The notes under the pieces: model-generated
Databases searched by the model: none
What the model saw: the letters and a program-made list of their open reading frames with translations, nothing else
What the model was told of the DNA's origin: nothing
From: Dactylonectria macrodidyma
Lineage: Eukaryota; Ascomycota; Sordariomycetes; Hypocreales; Nectriaceae
Reading direction: 5' to 3'
Assembly (NCBI GenBank): GCA_020744425.1
Contig: JAGMUV010000001.1
Location: 1,550,001 to 1,614,000, forward strand
DNA length: 64,000 nt
In this document: in pieces, positions 1-11,946 of the stretch
How positions within the stretch are numbered: position 1 is the stretch's first letter
Layout: each line of letters opens with the position of its first letter
Translations under genes and position numbers: made by a program

Positions 1-752
1 AGGAACGCGCTGCCGGAGAAGCCGTCGAGGAAGCGCGACACGAGCATGGTGGCGATGTTGTGACCCACGGCTTGCGGGATGATCCAGACGACGTACATGG
101 CCCACGAGACGAGGTAGATGGGTCGTCGGCCGTAGAACTCGCTCAGCGGGCTCAGGAACATGGGGCCCAGGCTGATGCCCAGGACGAAGAGCGAGAGGCC
201 CAGCGTCGACACGATGCGCGAGTTGCCAAACTCGGCCTCCATCTGCGCGTACGTCGACGTATAGATGGAACTGGCGGCGGTTCTATCCAGCGGTGGGTTA
301 GCAGATTGCGTTTTTCATGGGTTTCATCTGATTCATTCATGTCTCTCATCTGGTTTGGTCCCTCAAACAACCGCCAAACAGGGAGACATGTGTTCACAGC
401 GATTTCATCCAACTTACACGCAGAAACTCGCCATCGAGACAATGATAACGATGGTCCACTTCCTAGCGCTGCTGAAGCTGCGCGGACACTCGGGGTCCTC
501 GTCGCCATTGTCCCAGCCGACCTCGTGAGGGTCCTTTTCGGTCGTGGCAGCATCATCGGAGCTGCCGCCGGCGTCCTCGCAGCTGTAGCCATTGTGGGAC
601 ACGGCCCGGCTGAGGCCTTCGGAGGTCGACGGCCGGGATGCCACCGCAGAGGCCCGCGTGGCGCTGGATTGGATGGGCGCAAACGTCGTGCTGGACGAGT
701 CTTCGGGGCCGTCGCCCGAGTGACTTGACGCTTTTTCGACGTCACGATCCAT
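1..752 (-). CDS. MFS drug/polyamine-type transporter, N-terminal part (runs off left edge)
   Basis: Two exons are visible, 752-418 and 270-<1, joined across a GTAAGT...CAG intron (417-271) that gives the junction FCV-SIYTSTYA. The first about 110 residues are a cytosolic, Ser/Thr-rich tail ending in a VGWDNGDEDPECPRSF segment and then a first membrane helix (KWTIVIIVSMASFCV). Exon 2 supplies TM2 (STLGLSLFVLGISLGPMFLSPLSE), the MFS signature loop YGRRPIYL, and TM3-4. This is the usual N-terminus of fungal DHA1-type proton antiporters, which export drugs or polyamines at the plasma membrane. The substrate cannot be told from this fragment. Codons continue through base 1, so at least eight more helices should lie to the left. 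Family assignment is firm; substrate class is inference. Confidence 0.88.
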
Positions 753-2507
753 TGGAGCTGTGTGTGCGTGTCTGATTTTTTCCCTCTCTTTTTCCTTTTT
801 CCTTTTTTCCTTCAGGGGAGGAAGTACTGATAAGAGTGGATGGTGGTTGATATGTTAGTCACTGCGCCCTGCGCCCTTCCAAGGTTTTGAGCAGGGATAT
901 CTGGACTCGAATCGAGAATGGGGCAAAGAAGGAATCAGAATGGAGTCCAGAGATGGAGATCAGAACGGGGCGAAGATATTAGAAATGAGGCATGGGGTAT
1001 CGACTGTGTCAGCTAGAACCTACGTAGCAGATTGAGCTCGTCTAGACGGCAGACTCTCGACTTCAAATACTACCTACGACTCGATACCTGCACCAGCGCT
1101 CTACAACCAGGACTAGCACCACCACCTATGACCAATGCTCAACGCTCCGTGGAGCTCACAAAGAACATTACTCATGCTCCACTAAGAGCTCGGGAAAAAG
1201 GCATCGTCCCCCCATTCAAGCAGGAGTGGATTGTGGGACCCTTGAATCGCCATCGCCAGAAACAGCTTGGTCGGCCTCGGATATTGGACGGAGCAAGCAG
1301 GCGACCCATGATGCTCTTCAACGGCCCGCACCTTTTTTTGCAGGAGAAAGCCTCACCGAATAGAAAGCTCGCAATGTCAAGAATGGAGAGAGAAAGCAAA
1401 AGGCCGTGGCGGATTAGACTCGGAATTAACGCGAATTCGGCAGCGTTTCTGCCTGTGTGTTATACTATTACGGTGAGGTCGTGCCGGGTTTCCTGGGTGG
1501 CGGGCGGCATACGAAGCAATACTGACATGGTTGTTGGCCCTGACGCGGCCAATTGCGAGCTCGGCTGTTCGGCGGCGTCGCCGAGAAACTACGAACAGCA
1601 TATTCTTTTCTAGAGTTTGGCAGTTCTTAGTTGTCTCGTCGCAAGTTGGACCTCTTCTCAGCTCCAGCTCCAGATGAAGCTCGGGTTTGTCAACGTTTAA
1701 TGTGCCATATCTCCGTTTGTCAACATTTATTAATAATATGCCGTGGAGTACTAGTTTACATCCCATCAGCAGTAGGTAAAAACGTTATCGAAGCGATGTC
1801 GAATCCGTCATAGATCATCGTTCTTTCATCGTCAACCCCCCAGGCCTATTAGCGTCTGCCGCAACCGTGATGTCATATCGGCGCCGACATGCCGGAGGAT
1901 GGTGTGGCGGCATCTCTCCTTGTCTCCATCAGTCACGGCCTTTGTCAGCACACCCTGCGCGACTAGCCTCGATTTGTGAGATTTGTGATGGAAGCTAGAA
2001 CGGGGTTTGCAACACTGGACAACCAACAACGCGACCCTGACGGAGGTGGCTTTTGCTTCTAGACGAGCTGAATTACGGTTATGATCCTTCTCTTGTTATT
2101 CTTCTGGTCTTTCTATTTTCCCGGTCTCACCGTTTCTTCGCAAACAGGATTTACTTCATGCAATCAACACGTTGTTACTTCAGGGACTGATCTATTGGTG
2201 CCTATATAAACACCGCGCGTGGATGCATTTTTGTGCCATGCCGAAACAAGCCTATATATCCTTACATCCCATCGTATACTCCGGTTAATCCATAATTGAA
2301 TAACTCGTACAGGCATAACATCAAACCAAAAAATATCAAAATCAGAGACACCCAACCTTTCTAACCGCCAGGATATACATATCTCGCTGCCCCAGAGCGA
2401 TGACCACCCATTCAACGCCATGTAACAATGCACAAGACCACCAAGCTGTTCCCCGCCAACACAGGATAGCCAACACATATACAAATACCCTGAATCACCC
2501 CTCCCGT
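753..2507. other. Intergenic region, no supported gene
   Basis: About 1.75 kb between the start of the transporter and the 3' end of the GH5 gene. Just upstream of the transporter start there is a pyrimidine-rich stretch (about 776-815). Open frames such as 1032-1613 lack recognisable domains, splice-linked partners or biased composition. The last about 300 bases before 2507 are AT-rich and fit a 3' untranslated region of the GH5 gene. Confidence 0.6.
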
Positions 2508-4665
2508 TCAGTAATACTCTGGGAGTCCGTCGTCCTCGAAATCTGGCACATCCGAGTCGCAGTTAAAGTCCCGGTCCCAGGCCTTCTCCGGCAACACGCC
2601 GGCCTTGAGCCCGGTCTCGTAGCTCCACTGCGACGCCGACTCCGTCTTCCACGTCCAGTACCACCAGCCCCAGCCCTTCTCGAAGCTGTGCATCTGGGCT
2701 TCGGCAAACATCAGGAGGAATTTCTTGTACTCGCTGCTCCAGTCGCTCGGGTCCGCGTTGGCGTTGTCGCAGGAGCACTTGGAGTCTTTGGTCGGGCATC
2801 GCGGCGTCAGGATCGACGTACTCGTGTTGCCCGTGTCGTACGTGCCCTCCCATCGGTTGCCCCAGCTCACGCCCGTCAGGTACTTTGCGCAGTCTGTATC
2901 GGCCTGTGACCACTCTGCAAAGATCGTTGGTCCGTAGCCTGTGCTCGTGTCCATGCTGTTCACCGCCTGCTCTGACCATCCATCGCACGCATAGTTGACC
3001 TTCTCCTGATGGGTGTAGTCGATTTGGTTCTCGTTGAAGATGACGTACTGGTGAACGTCGAGCACCATGTCGTCGTATCCGGTCATCTGACCCTGCCAGT
3101 TGTCGAGGCCTCTGAAGCCGTCGCCAAAGATAACAAGCGCATTCATACCGTTCTTCCGCACTAGCTTGTAAGCCGACTCGGTCCAGCTGATGACGTCCGT
3201 CGTTGACAGATATGTCATCCTAGGTTCGTTGGCGAGGCCGTAGTGCGTGATGATGTTCTTATATCGATCCTGAGCAAAGAACTTGGACAGGCGGTTGTGA
3301 ATAGCCAACGCCCGCTCCGCGTTTGTCTCTCCGTCCGTGCCGTTCAGCCAGCCAATCGCTCCCCATCTTCCACTGTGGTTCCAACCGTTCTGGCTACCTG
3401 GGATACCGTGAAGATCCAGGTTCACTCGAATGCCGTACTTTCGTGCCCACTCGATCGCTCGCAGCAAGTACCGCCAAGACGTCCGGAACAGGTACGGGTC
3501 CCCATCGTATGTCTCGACAGCCCAATATGAATAGGCGATTCGTACGTGGTCGAGTCCCGCTGCTGCAATGTCCTTGAAGGTATCCTCCGTGACGAATGAT
3601 GCATAGTGGTCCTCCAGAGTACTCTGAAGATCGGAACCCAAGTGTTCCGACAGTGTCCATTCATCAATGATCCCGAGCTTGGTATCGTAGTTGAACAAGG
3701 ACGGCGTAATGAACGGCTCGAGCGAAAGCCATCCTCCTAAACACACTCCGCGAGCTGGCGTGTCGGCGTATGAGCCCCAATCCTTGTCGAGCGCCGGCAC
3801 ATTGTCATTCGCCTGGGCCGAGTCGTCCCATTCCGTGTTGAGACCCATGACGGGTAAGTCTCCCACCATCTCGTCGGTGAAAGTGACATTAAAGTCAGTT
3901 GTCGATGCCCATGTCCACGGGTCAAGGTACGAATTTTGCCACTTGTCAGGTATATCTGAGTGGTTCATATCGTCCAAGTCTGATGATGACGACGAGGTCG
4001 AATCTGAGCTGCTGGAATCGCTGCTGCCCTTGTCTTTGTTCTTGTTACTGACGACGACCGCCACGACGATGATGATGATTAAGAGGACAACGCTACATCC
4101 GAGGAGGATCCCTGGTATGCTCGTTAGCGAAAATCCTATTTATTTCAGCGACAAGCCACTCACATAGTTTCTTCTTGCTCTTTTTTGGGCGCTGCTTTTG
4201 ATAGAAGTCCTTGTCGAGACTGTCATCGCTCCAACGATTGTTCCCCCCTCGTAATCCCGACGCTCTCCCCTCCTCCATGATGGCACCGCTGACAACCCTT
4301 CGCTTCTTCTCCCTGCGTGGTTTCCGTGGCCTTTCAGGATCTCGGTCTCGGTCTCGGTATTCGTCTCGACTGGCTCGTTTTGCTCGTTCCTCCCGTCTCT
4401 TCTGGCGAAGCTGCTCCCTGTTCAGGTCTGCCAATGCGCCAGCAGACAAGGATTTTGAGCTCCTCTCTCCTCGGCTATGTTCTCGACTCTCCCCTCGACT
4501 CTCCCCTCGGCTTCCTCCCGGCGTCTCATCTGACCCTGATACCGGCCTGCGGCTCCCTTGCGACTTCCTCTTCTTGTTCCCTGATTTCTTCGCGGACTGG
4601 CCATTTCGTTGTCGGTCTCGTGGTCGGTGTCCGCGCGACGGCCGCGATGACTCTCGTGGGGCCAT
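2508..4665 (-). CDS. exgD: Membrane-anchored exo-1,3-beta-glucanase, GH5 (ExgD-like)
   Basis: Two exons, 4665-4164 and 4111-2508, joined across a 52-nt GTGAGT...CAG intron and giving 701 residues. Residues 1-167 are strongly basic and low complexity (R/K/S/E-rich), predicted cytosolic. Residues about 168-189 form one hydrophobic helix (WILLGCSVVLLIIIIVVAVVV), followed by a Ser/Asp-rich linker, so it is a type II membrane protein with an extracellular catalytic domain. The GH5 domain has the acid/base Glu in GLANEP (about E463) and the nucleophile Glu in IFAEWS (about E567), plus VNLDLHGIPGSQNG, all as in fungal exo-1,3-glucanases. The likely role is trimming cell-wall beta-1,3-glucan with release of glucose. 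The anchored form with a basic tail matches glucan 1,3-beta-glucosidase D of filamentous fungi. Substrate is inferred from family. Confidence 0.92.
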
Positions 4666-5052
4666 ACTGCAGGCTGGAATGTCGTCTCTGGAATGAAGTC
4701 TCAGAATTTAGAAACCATCAAGAATGCAGAAAAGGGCTTAAGCTGCCACGTTAGATGACGACGCCGCTGCCCGGTTTTGCGACAAATTTCCCCTTTTGGC
4801 GATTTAATGCGGGTCTTGGCCCTGGTCGGTTGTCGACGGGGCAACAATCTTATCAGTGACATACAGTGGTTACAGAGGCGATGATTGCCGTCATCCCGCG
4901 AGGGCCGTGACAAGCCGAGCTGGACATCACCAACGCCGAGGACAAGCAGCTGGACAATAAGGTATGTGAGCCGCCGCTACTATTCCGTCCCCGACGGCTT
5001 GCGCATGGTATCTTTCCTCTATCCATCATCACAATTCCTTCCGACAGACGTC
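4666..5052. promoter_or_regulatory. Divergent promoter and 5' UTR with probable leader intron and uORF
   Basis: This 387-bp gap separates the divergent starts of the GH5 gene and the BCKDH E1-beta gene. A short upstream frame ATG-ATT-GCC...TGA (4883-4912, 9 codons) precedes the E1-beta start. A good donor GTATGT at 4962 and an acceptor CCGACAG ending at 5047 bracket an 86-nt probable 5' UTR intron that ends 5 nt before the chosen ATG. No protein can be read through the leader, because a TGA stops the frame of the first exon. Confidence 0.5.
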
Positions 5053-6308
5053 ATGAAGCACCGCGCACTCCACCAGTTGAAGAGGGCGCTGGCGCCTTCA
5101 TCGGTCGCTAGGCTTTCACTCTCTTCAACAAGATGCTATTCGACACACCCGCCAAATGCCAAGCTAAACCTTCCAATTGACTATGCCACAACACCTATTC
5201 TGTCCCGGAGCTCTCAGGCTGCCCTGAGCAGCAAGGAACTGCCTGAAGATGTCCGCAATGGGACCACCAAGAAGATGAACCTGTTTCAGGCCATCAACGA
5301 CGCCATGGGCATTGCCCTATCCGAGGACGAGTCGGTCGTCATCTTTGGCGAGGATGTGGCCTTTGGAGGCGTCTTCCGATGCACCATGGGGCTGTCAGAG
5401 ACGCATGGCGCCGACCGGGTCTTCAACACGCCGCTTACAGAGCAGGGCATCATGGGCTTCGGCATTGGACTTGCCGCTGAGGGCATGCGGCCCATTGCCG
5501 AGATTCAATTCGCCGACTACGTGTATCCGGCATTCGACCAGCTCGTCAACGAGGCGGCCAAGTTTAGATACCGTGACGGAGCATGTGGAAGGAGTGTTGG
5601 GGGACTGACGGTGCGGATGCCATGCGGTGGTGTCGGCCATGGTGGACTCTACCACTCTCAGTCCCCAGAGAGTCTCTTTACCCATATCCCGGGTCTGAGA
5701 GTCATCATGCCGCGGTCTCCGACCCAAGCCAAGGGCCTTCTTCTCGCTGCCATCCGCAGCAACGATCCCTGCATCTTTATGGAGCCTAAGATTCTCTACC
5801 GAGCAGCTGTTGAGCAGGTTCCTACTGCACCTTATGAGCTACCTCTATCGAAAGCAGAAATTCTCAAGGAAGGAAATGACGTCACAATAGTTTCCTACGG
5901 TCAGCCACTATATCTTTGCATGTCCGCGATCAAGCAAGCGGAACAAGACTTGGGTATCTCAGTGGAGCTGATCGACTTGCGGACTGTCTACCCCTGGGAC
6001 AAGAAGACGGTTCTTGAGAGTGTCCGGAAGACGGGACGAGTAATGGTCGTCCATGAAGCGATGGTAAACGCTGGAATTGGCGCAGAGGTTGCGGCGGTGA
6101 TACAAGAAGACCCAGACACGTTCAACCGGTTGGAAGCACCAGTGGCACGGGTTGCTGGGTGGAGTATCCATAACCCTTTGCTCTATGAGAAATTCCACCT
6201 CCCGGATGTTGCAAGTGAGTACAGTAAGAGAACGATGTGGTTTGCTCCGTTACTAACAATTGCCCACTAGGAATTTATGACAACATTAAGCGGGTTTTGG
6301 ATTACTAG
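5053..6308 (+). CDS. BCKDHB: Branched-chain 2-oxoacid dehydrogenase E1 beta subunit (mitochondrial)
   Basis: Exons 5053-6214 and 6271-6308 (intron GTGAGT...TACTAAC...TAG) encode 399 residues ending DVARIYDNIKRVLDY. The first about 35 residues are rich in Arg/Ser/Leu without acids (MKHRALHQLKRALAPSS), a typical mitochondrial presequence. The mature part has the transketolase-like TPP-binding hallmarks of E1 beta: GEDVAFGGVFRCTMGL, NTPLTEQGI, GFGIGLAAEGMRPIAEIQFADYV, and the C-terminal domain EAMVNAGIGAEVAA. The FRCT motif and YPAFDQLVNEAAKFRYR favour the branched-chain (2-oxoisovalerate) enzyme over pyruvate dehydrogenase E1 beta. With E1 alpha it decarboxylates oxoacids of Leu, Ile and Val. 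The ATG at 5053 was chosen because it follows the leader-intron acceptor and starts the presequence. Confidence 0.93.
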
Positions 6309-7089
6309 GTCTGGGTAAAGGACTGAGGCTTGTTGTATGTTCCACCCAACAAGGTTCGGTTCCATAGACTTGAATGGCACACTTAGGAGCTAGAATGGCT
6401 GTGAAAATTACATACAGAGAGCGAGCACATCATATATTCTTTAAATACAAAAGCTAACATCTAGACTCGGATATAGTTGCAGCACGGTGAAGTAAGTGTC
6501 TCTTAAAAAGTGAATTTGGGAGATAGCCGCTCTCTAATTGTCACGACCACATGTATCTCCATATCGTGATTGACCCACAAATCATTTTTTTCCGAGGTTC
6601 TCGGAGAAAGAGGAATTTTAATCGAAGCCGTGTGTTCATATTGTAAATCCTGAATTGCAGTACTATCTATGTAGTAGATATGGGGGTTTGGGTAGTCTTT
6701 GGCTGTTGGGTTTGCAGTGTTTCAAACCGCATTGTTACTGCGCAAGATGACTGAAGCACCAAAGACGAGGAAGTCCGAGTTTTAAAACTCCCGTAAACCT
6801 AATTACTTCTTTGTTCTCATTTTCTCCTATTTTTTGCAATCCAATCCTGGGTATGGTGCATTATCTTTATGACGCTGTAAGTCCTAGTGCATGGACGGTG
6901 ACGACCCTCAAGGTCCCCACTTTGGACAGCTTGGAGGTGCCCCGCCTCTCCGTTTCCATCCCCCGGCCTTGGACTTGGTCTTGATGCATTGAATCGAGCT
7001 CTCGACGCCATCTCCACCAACTCCCAAGCCGGCGCCGCAACACGTCGCCTTCGCCTCCAACCTCTTCTATTCAGCTGGTCATCTGCACC
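6309..7089. other. Intergenic region
   Basis: About 780 bp between tandem genes. The first half is AT-rich and fits a 3' untranslated region and terminator of the E1-beta gene. Bases about 6890-7089 are CT/GC-rich and would form the promoter and leader of the capping-protein gene. No coding segment is supported. Confidence 0.55.
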
Positions 7090-8286
7090 ATGTCGGACCT
7101 TGACACCGTCTCAGCCTTTGTCGAGGGCGCTCCGCCCGGAGAGGTACTTTCACCGTCGTCCCCGCTGCCGTTGGAGAGTTCCACGTCAGCCGTCACTATC
7201 ATCATCAGCTAACGTTTCGCTTCAAGCTCGCAGACGTCGTTGCAGGTACTTATGCCCCGTTTGCTCCTGTCTGCTAGGATCATCCATTGATACGCGGCCG
7301 CCAGACATCAAAGCCCTTACCCTCTCGTCGCCCAACATCCTCGACGACCTCGTACCCGCCTTCGAAAAGTACAACGAGGAACAGCTCGTCACTGTGAAGC
7401 TGCCGGGCAGCAGTCAGCCTGTGGGTGGCCCAGCTATGGATGCTGATCACATATGGAGACAAAGTACTGAATCCGGCTCCACAGGTCATCATCAGCTCTC
7501 ACAACTCACTCGGAGACGGCCGATACTACGATGTCGAAAGCTCGTCCAGCTTCGCCTTCAACCACACAACCCAGGTAGGTCCACAGATCGCCAATCGAGC
7601 TGCATAAGACGGAGGTTCTGATGTAACGACAGAAAGCTAGCGCTGTACAAAGCCATGTCCTGGAGGGTGCGCAAACGGATCTGGTGTGAGTAGTCCCATC
7701 CGAGACAAAGACCATGGCCTCGCCATTAACATCGATAAGGAAATCTACGCTCAAGAGTCTGGGCCTCTACGTCAAGGAGCACTTTGCCAACGCGGCATAC
7801 GGCGTCTATCCCATCGAGTCCGATTCCAAGATTGCTGCTGTCATTGTCGGAAACAAATACAGCCCCAATAACTTCTGGTAAGTTTGCTAGGGTTATGCTG
7901 GGTTGGGTGAATGGTTGAAGCTGACGCGATGTTGCAGGAATGGTCGATGGAGATCGCTGTACGTCTTCGATCCCTCGTCTGGAAGCCTCGAGGGCTCCGT
8001 CAAGGTCGATGTCCACTACTACGAGGATGGCAACGTGCGTCTGCTCACCAACAAGCCCATCAGCGCATCGATCCCTTCTGGCACAGGCGCGGGCATCGTC
8101 AAGGAGATCTCAACCTCGGAGAAGAAGTACCAGGAAGAGTTGAACAGGGGCTTCGTGAACCTGAGCGAGGGCGCGTTCAAGGGCCTGCGACGCCAGCTAC
8201 CCGTCACCCGACAGAAGATTGAGTGGGATCGGGTGACGAGCTACCGGCTGGGCCAGGACATTGGAGGTGGAAGCTCGAGGCGATAG
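7090..8286 (+). CDS. cap1: F-actin-capping protein subunit alpha
   Basis: Seven exons: 7090-7143, 7227-7245, 7305-7420, 7485-7574, 7633-7685, 7740-7877 and 7938-8286. They total 819 nt and give 272 residues, the normal size of CapZ alpha. Reading starts MSDLDTVSAFVEGAPPGE. The 19-nt second exon supplies LADVVA. The C-terminal half carries the family block NNFWNGRWRSLYVFD, SVKVDVHYYEDGNVRL, and the tail QKIEWDRVTSYRLGQDIGGG. The C-terminal tentacle binds the barbed end of actin filaments. The protein works as a heterodimer with the beta subunit, limiting filament growth at cortical actin patches. Every junction keeps frame and each donor is GTRNGT-like or GTACTT. Identification is secure; the two smallest exons would be missed by simple gene callers. 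Confidence 0.93.
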
Positions 8287-9049
8287 ACAGGATCGAGACA
8301 AGCGACTGTTTTTAGCAACTATACTCGGCGACTGTAAGTAGAGATGACATGCTCGTATTGTCCGTGGAGTCGCGATAAAGATGGAAAAGCGATCGAATGT
8401 AGGGGGAGTCCATTCACGGATGATCCATGGATGGTGCAGGGCACCTCAAGAGCCTACCCCACCAACCGGTAGCTGTCAGCGGCATGGCGATAGGTAGCAT
8501 TTGAAATTATGATGAGAATAGCAGCAACTGGTTGACATGCTAAATACCCATTATGGTCATTCTGCAACGTGAGGGTGGGGGCTTTGTCGGTATTATGGTG
8601 TGGGTTGCGTGTAAGTGCCTCATCTACTTGCTGTTCTGGGCAAATATAGGCTATCAGCTATATCAGCGGATACACCTTCGTAGCCTCAGATGCAGCTGCA
8701 GATGCAGATGCAGCCAGCCCGCCCCTCGAGGTCGCAGCCTGGAACGGGTTCCTCAGTCACCTGGGGAGTAAAGGGTGTGCCACAATTTAAGCCGCTCTTC
8801 AAACGTCTTGGTCAAGTTCCGCCAAACCTCGTACTCCTCTGACTCGAGCCAGGTCCTTTCGCCTCCTTCTACCCGTTGGTAACTCCTCACACACCAGTGT
8901 GGACTGATCAGGTCGACCCAGCTGATCGCAGCTTAGGCCATCTCGATCACGGGTAGTCTGCGCCCAAAAAGGCGAATTTCTTGGTTACCCCATCTTGGAG
9001 GGAAACCTACCGTGGTGGTTGCAAACGAAGAGGAATTCGCTCAAGCGTT
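8287..9049. other. Intergenic region
   Basis: About 760 bp. It includes a small run of CAG/GATGCA-type hexamer repeats at about 8686-8715 (cagatgcagctgcagatgca). No open frame here shows a recognisable protein. The last about 200 bases must contain the NUDIX promoter. Confidence 0.5.
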
Positions 9050-9598
9050 ATGGCGTCTTCAAAGTTTGTAAACACTCAATACACCTCAGATCAATTTGTT
9101 GAGAGCAGCGGGGCGATCCTGTTCAACCTTTCAGGCCATACGAAACAGGTGTGCCTGCTTCACTTCCAGCCAAAAGATAAACCCGGGGAATGGCTCCTCG
9201 CTAAAGGTCGACGGAACTGTGGCGAGTCGCGGGGTGAAGCAGCTCTTCGGGAGGTGCGAGAGGAGACGGGTTACCCATGCCATCTGTACCCCGTAAAGAT
9301 AGCGACTCGCGCCCCGGCCCCGACGGACGCCAACCATGTCCCCGACGTGGCGCGCTCTCACGCCGGGATCACGGAGCCATTCATGCTTACGATGCGGCAG
9401 CTTGGGGGTAGCTCAGCAAACATCAAGTTGATATGGTGGTTCATTGCGGAGGTTGACTCAGCGGAGTTTAGGCCGGCTAACAGCGAGGACCAGTTCACAT
9501 CACACTTCATGGACTGCGAGGAGGCGGTGCAGAGGTTAACCTTCAAGGACGACCGGGATGTCTTACAGAGAGCCATAAGTATTGTGGAAGCTTCCTGA
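9050..9598 (+). CDS. NUDIX hydrolase domain protein
   Basis: Single exon, 182 residues starting MASSKFVNTQYTSDQF. The NUDIX box G-x5-E-x7-REVREETGY is present (GRRNCGESRGEAALREVREETGY spans about residues 60-82), with the paired catalytic glutamates in REVREETG. The N-terminal strand SSGAILFNLSG and the WLLAKGR strand before the box complete a minimal NUDIX fold. Such proteins hydrolyse nucleoside diphosphates linked to another moiety, for example diadenosine polyphosphates or nucleotide sugars. The substrate cannot be told here. The upstream in-frame codons from 8981 are not used because the first ATG in good context is at 9050. No signal peptide or membrane segment is seen, so it is probably cytosolic. 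Confidence 0.85.
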   Translation: MASSKFVNTQYTSDQFVESSGAILFNLSGHTKQVCLLHFQPKDKPGEWLLAKGRRNCGESRGEAALREVREETGYPCHLYPVKIATRAPAPTDANHVPDVARSHAGITEPFMLTMRQLGGSSANIKLIWWFIAEVDSAEFRPANSEDQFTSHFMDCEEAVQRLTFKDDRDVLQRAISIVEAS

Positions 9599-11946
9599 AC
9601 CTTGAAACATGCAAGATATGGCAGAATGGTTACGATATGCTGCTCTCTTGCTGTCTACATGGGCTCTATAAAGTGTGCCCCGTGCTCCTGTGCTCCCTGC
9701 AAATAGCAGCAATCGATGATGCACGACTGCGGAGAACAAGCGGCAGAGTGGCGAGATGGTGTCAAAGTACTGTTGCGATGCCGTCAATGGGCAATAATTC
9801 ACGAACAGTTGCGTATATCATACATACAAGCAGAAGCAAAAAGCACCAGTGACTTAGATGAATGCACGATGCGCCACAACCCCGCATCTAGGTGAAGACT
9901 CCTCGGGAATCCGGAAATCGGGATTGCGATTGCGATAGGCATGGCCGAAGTATCGCTCATATCGGCGTCGACAACGACACAGCGGGCAGGTAGACGGAGA
10001 CCATGCCTTGGCCTTAGGAGTTCCGCCCCGGGGTGGAAGCAGGACAAAAGTGTCATCAAACGGCCAGCTCTACGTTCAGCGGGGTGTCGGACGGGCCGAT
10101 GGTTGGTTGCGCATCCCCATTCTCCATCCAGTTTGCACATCACACAGCACCTATCGCGGGCCATGCGCCAGGCGACGACCTAGTGGCCTTGGTGGAGGCG
10201 GGGTAGTTTGTCGCGAGAGTGGGCGAGAGTGGACAGAAGAGCGATCCCTCGGACAAGTGAGAGGAGGAGATTGATTCATCAGTGAGTTGTGACGGCTTAT
10301 GCGTGGGTGAGGCCGGCATGGTGTCCGGGCATAGTTGCCTTTCAGGCTTCAAGCCGCCCTGCTGGTGCACATTTTTTGGTTGTCTTGGACCGCGGGACAT
10401 CTCAAAAGAGAAATTTCCGTCCTGGGCCGGAAACCGAGAACCCATGGTTACCCGAGGGCAGAAGTGTATCGAAATTCATCGACATTCTGCGGAACTAGTG
10501 CGAGTGTTTGTGCTATGTGTCCTCGCGCTTCGTTGCTCCCACCCAAATTTGAATAGTTTAGGCCAAATCGAATGGGCGGAAATAAACCAAATCAAAGGAG
10601 TTGGGCGGAATCCAACGGTATCGGGATGAACAAGCCCACTAGAAACAGATAACCAACCCACTCGGTAGCGATTCCGGGTTCCGGGTTCCGGGCTTGAATG
10701 AGAGTGTGGCCGCGTCTCATACGGCAAGTACATGCGTGTGTACGTAGAAGTACAACGAACCGAGTCTGTGGCTTCCTGTTCGCATTCGTTCCTCATCGTC
10801 GGCCGAAATGACGGTGACGACCATGGATCTCAGGCAATGCGTGTGCTAGGGTTGGGGAGGGAATGGATCGCTTTCAGGGCATCATAGCATGGGGGATGGG
10901 AAAAGCCGGGCGGATGTTTCTGCACGGCACTGCGTATTCGTACCTGGGCCTCAGCGCTCGCGGCGAAGAGCTGGCAGCCCTCGATAAGGCACCGCTGGCA
11001 GCGCTTTCGGGGGGATGATGGGGGCCAATACCGGCAGAAGATTGCTAAAAAGAAACATCCTCTCCAGGGAACTAGCCCCCTGGGGCTTCTCACAAGCCAG
11101 CGGCAAAGGGCCAACCAGCGAACGAGGACGGTAATATAGACGCCCGCCATTGGCCGAGACGGGCAGCAGGCGGTCGGAGTGGGCGGGCCCCATGGGTCGG
11201 AACTGAGCAGGACCGATCGTACCAGGTCGAGCAGCAAGCAGGCAAGGCAGGCACAAGCAAAAGGCGCTGGCGACGGCGACCTTTTGGCGCTGCGTTGGGG
11301 CTTGTTTCGGTACCTTAGTGGAGGCAGTGGGATGCGGAGGGGACGACAAGGACCCGTGGACCCTTTTTTTTTTTTTTCTCTTGCCCACCTCGACCGCTAC
11401 GAGTCGCGGCCAAAGAGGTACTTGCCTCAACCCACCAAGGTACCTTAACGGTACTTTGTTGCCACGGCGGGCTCTAGGGGATTAACTACCGATTCTGGCC
11501 GCTGTCGAGCGTCATGGCGGCCTGGAAGCCGGGCGGTATTAGTGAACCTTTGGCCGATACGTAGTACCTCTTCAAGTACTGCATCTGATTCAGATTGCTC
11601 CGTCCAGGTACCTCAATCCTAACCTTGAAGTCCCCAGTCCCTAGCCCAGGCCAGCGGTCGTAGTGCGTCTGCCATGACAAGGGACGGGCACCGTGGCCTT
11701 GCAGTCCGTCTCTCTGGTTTCTTCTGCCATCCTATCCCATCCCATTCCCATTCATAGTTTCCGTCCTCTTCTTCTTTCCTCCTTCTACCCTCTCCTCTTC
11801 AACTCCTCCAACCGCCTCTCTCGCTCGAACCGACGACTACTCTCATACCCTCGCGCCCGCCGCAGCAGCTCAACGCTCTCCGTCCCCTCGTCCCGAGACC
11901 GCCAGACACTTTCACACCTCCATAACCCCCCGCCAACACAGCAATC
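9599..11946. other. Long intergenic region and cytochrome b5 promoter/leader
   Basis: About 2.35 kb with no supported gene. Noted items are three head-to-tail copies of CCGGGTT-like heptamers at about 10671-10692 and a 14-nt T run at 11364-11377. GGTACC palindromes occur near 11308 (CGGTACCTTAG), 11437 (AAGGTACCTT) and 11607 (AGGTACCT). A long pyrimidine-rich leader (about 11700-11940, CTTCTTTCCTCC-like) ends at the cytochrome b5 ATG, a common feature of strongly expressed fungal genes. Confidence 0.55.

Noticed and set aside
60..728. Plus-strand open frame of 222 codons opposite the MFS transporter
   Set aside because: It runs antisense to both transporter exons and across the intron; the minus-strand reading has clear MFS helices.
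1032..1613. 193-codon plus-strand frame in the left intergenic region
   Set aside because: No domain, no biased composition and no splice-linked partners; it looks like chance in moderately GC-rich DNA.
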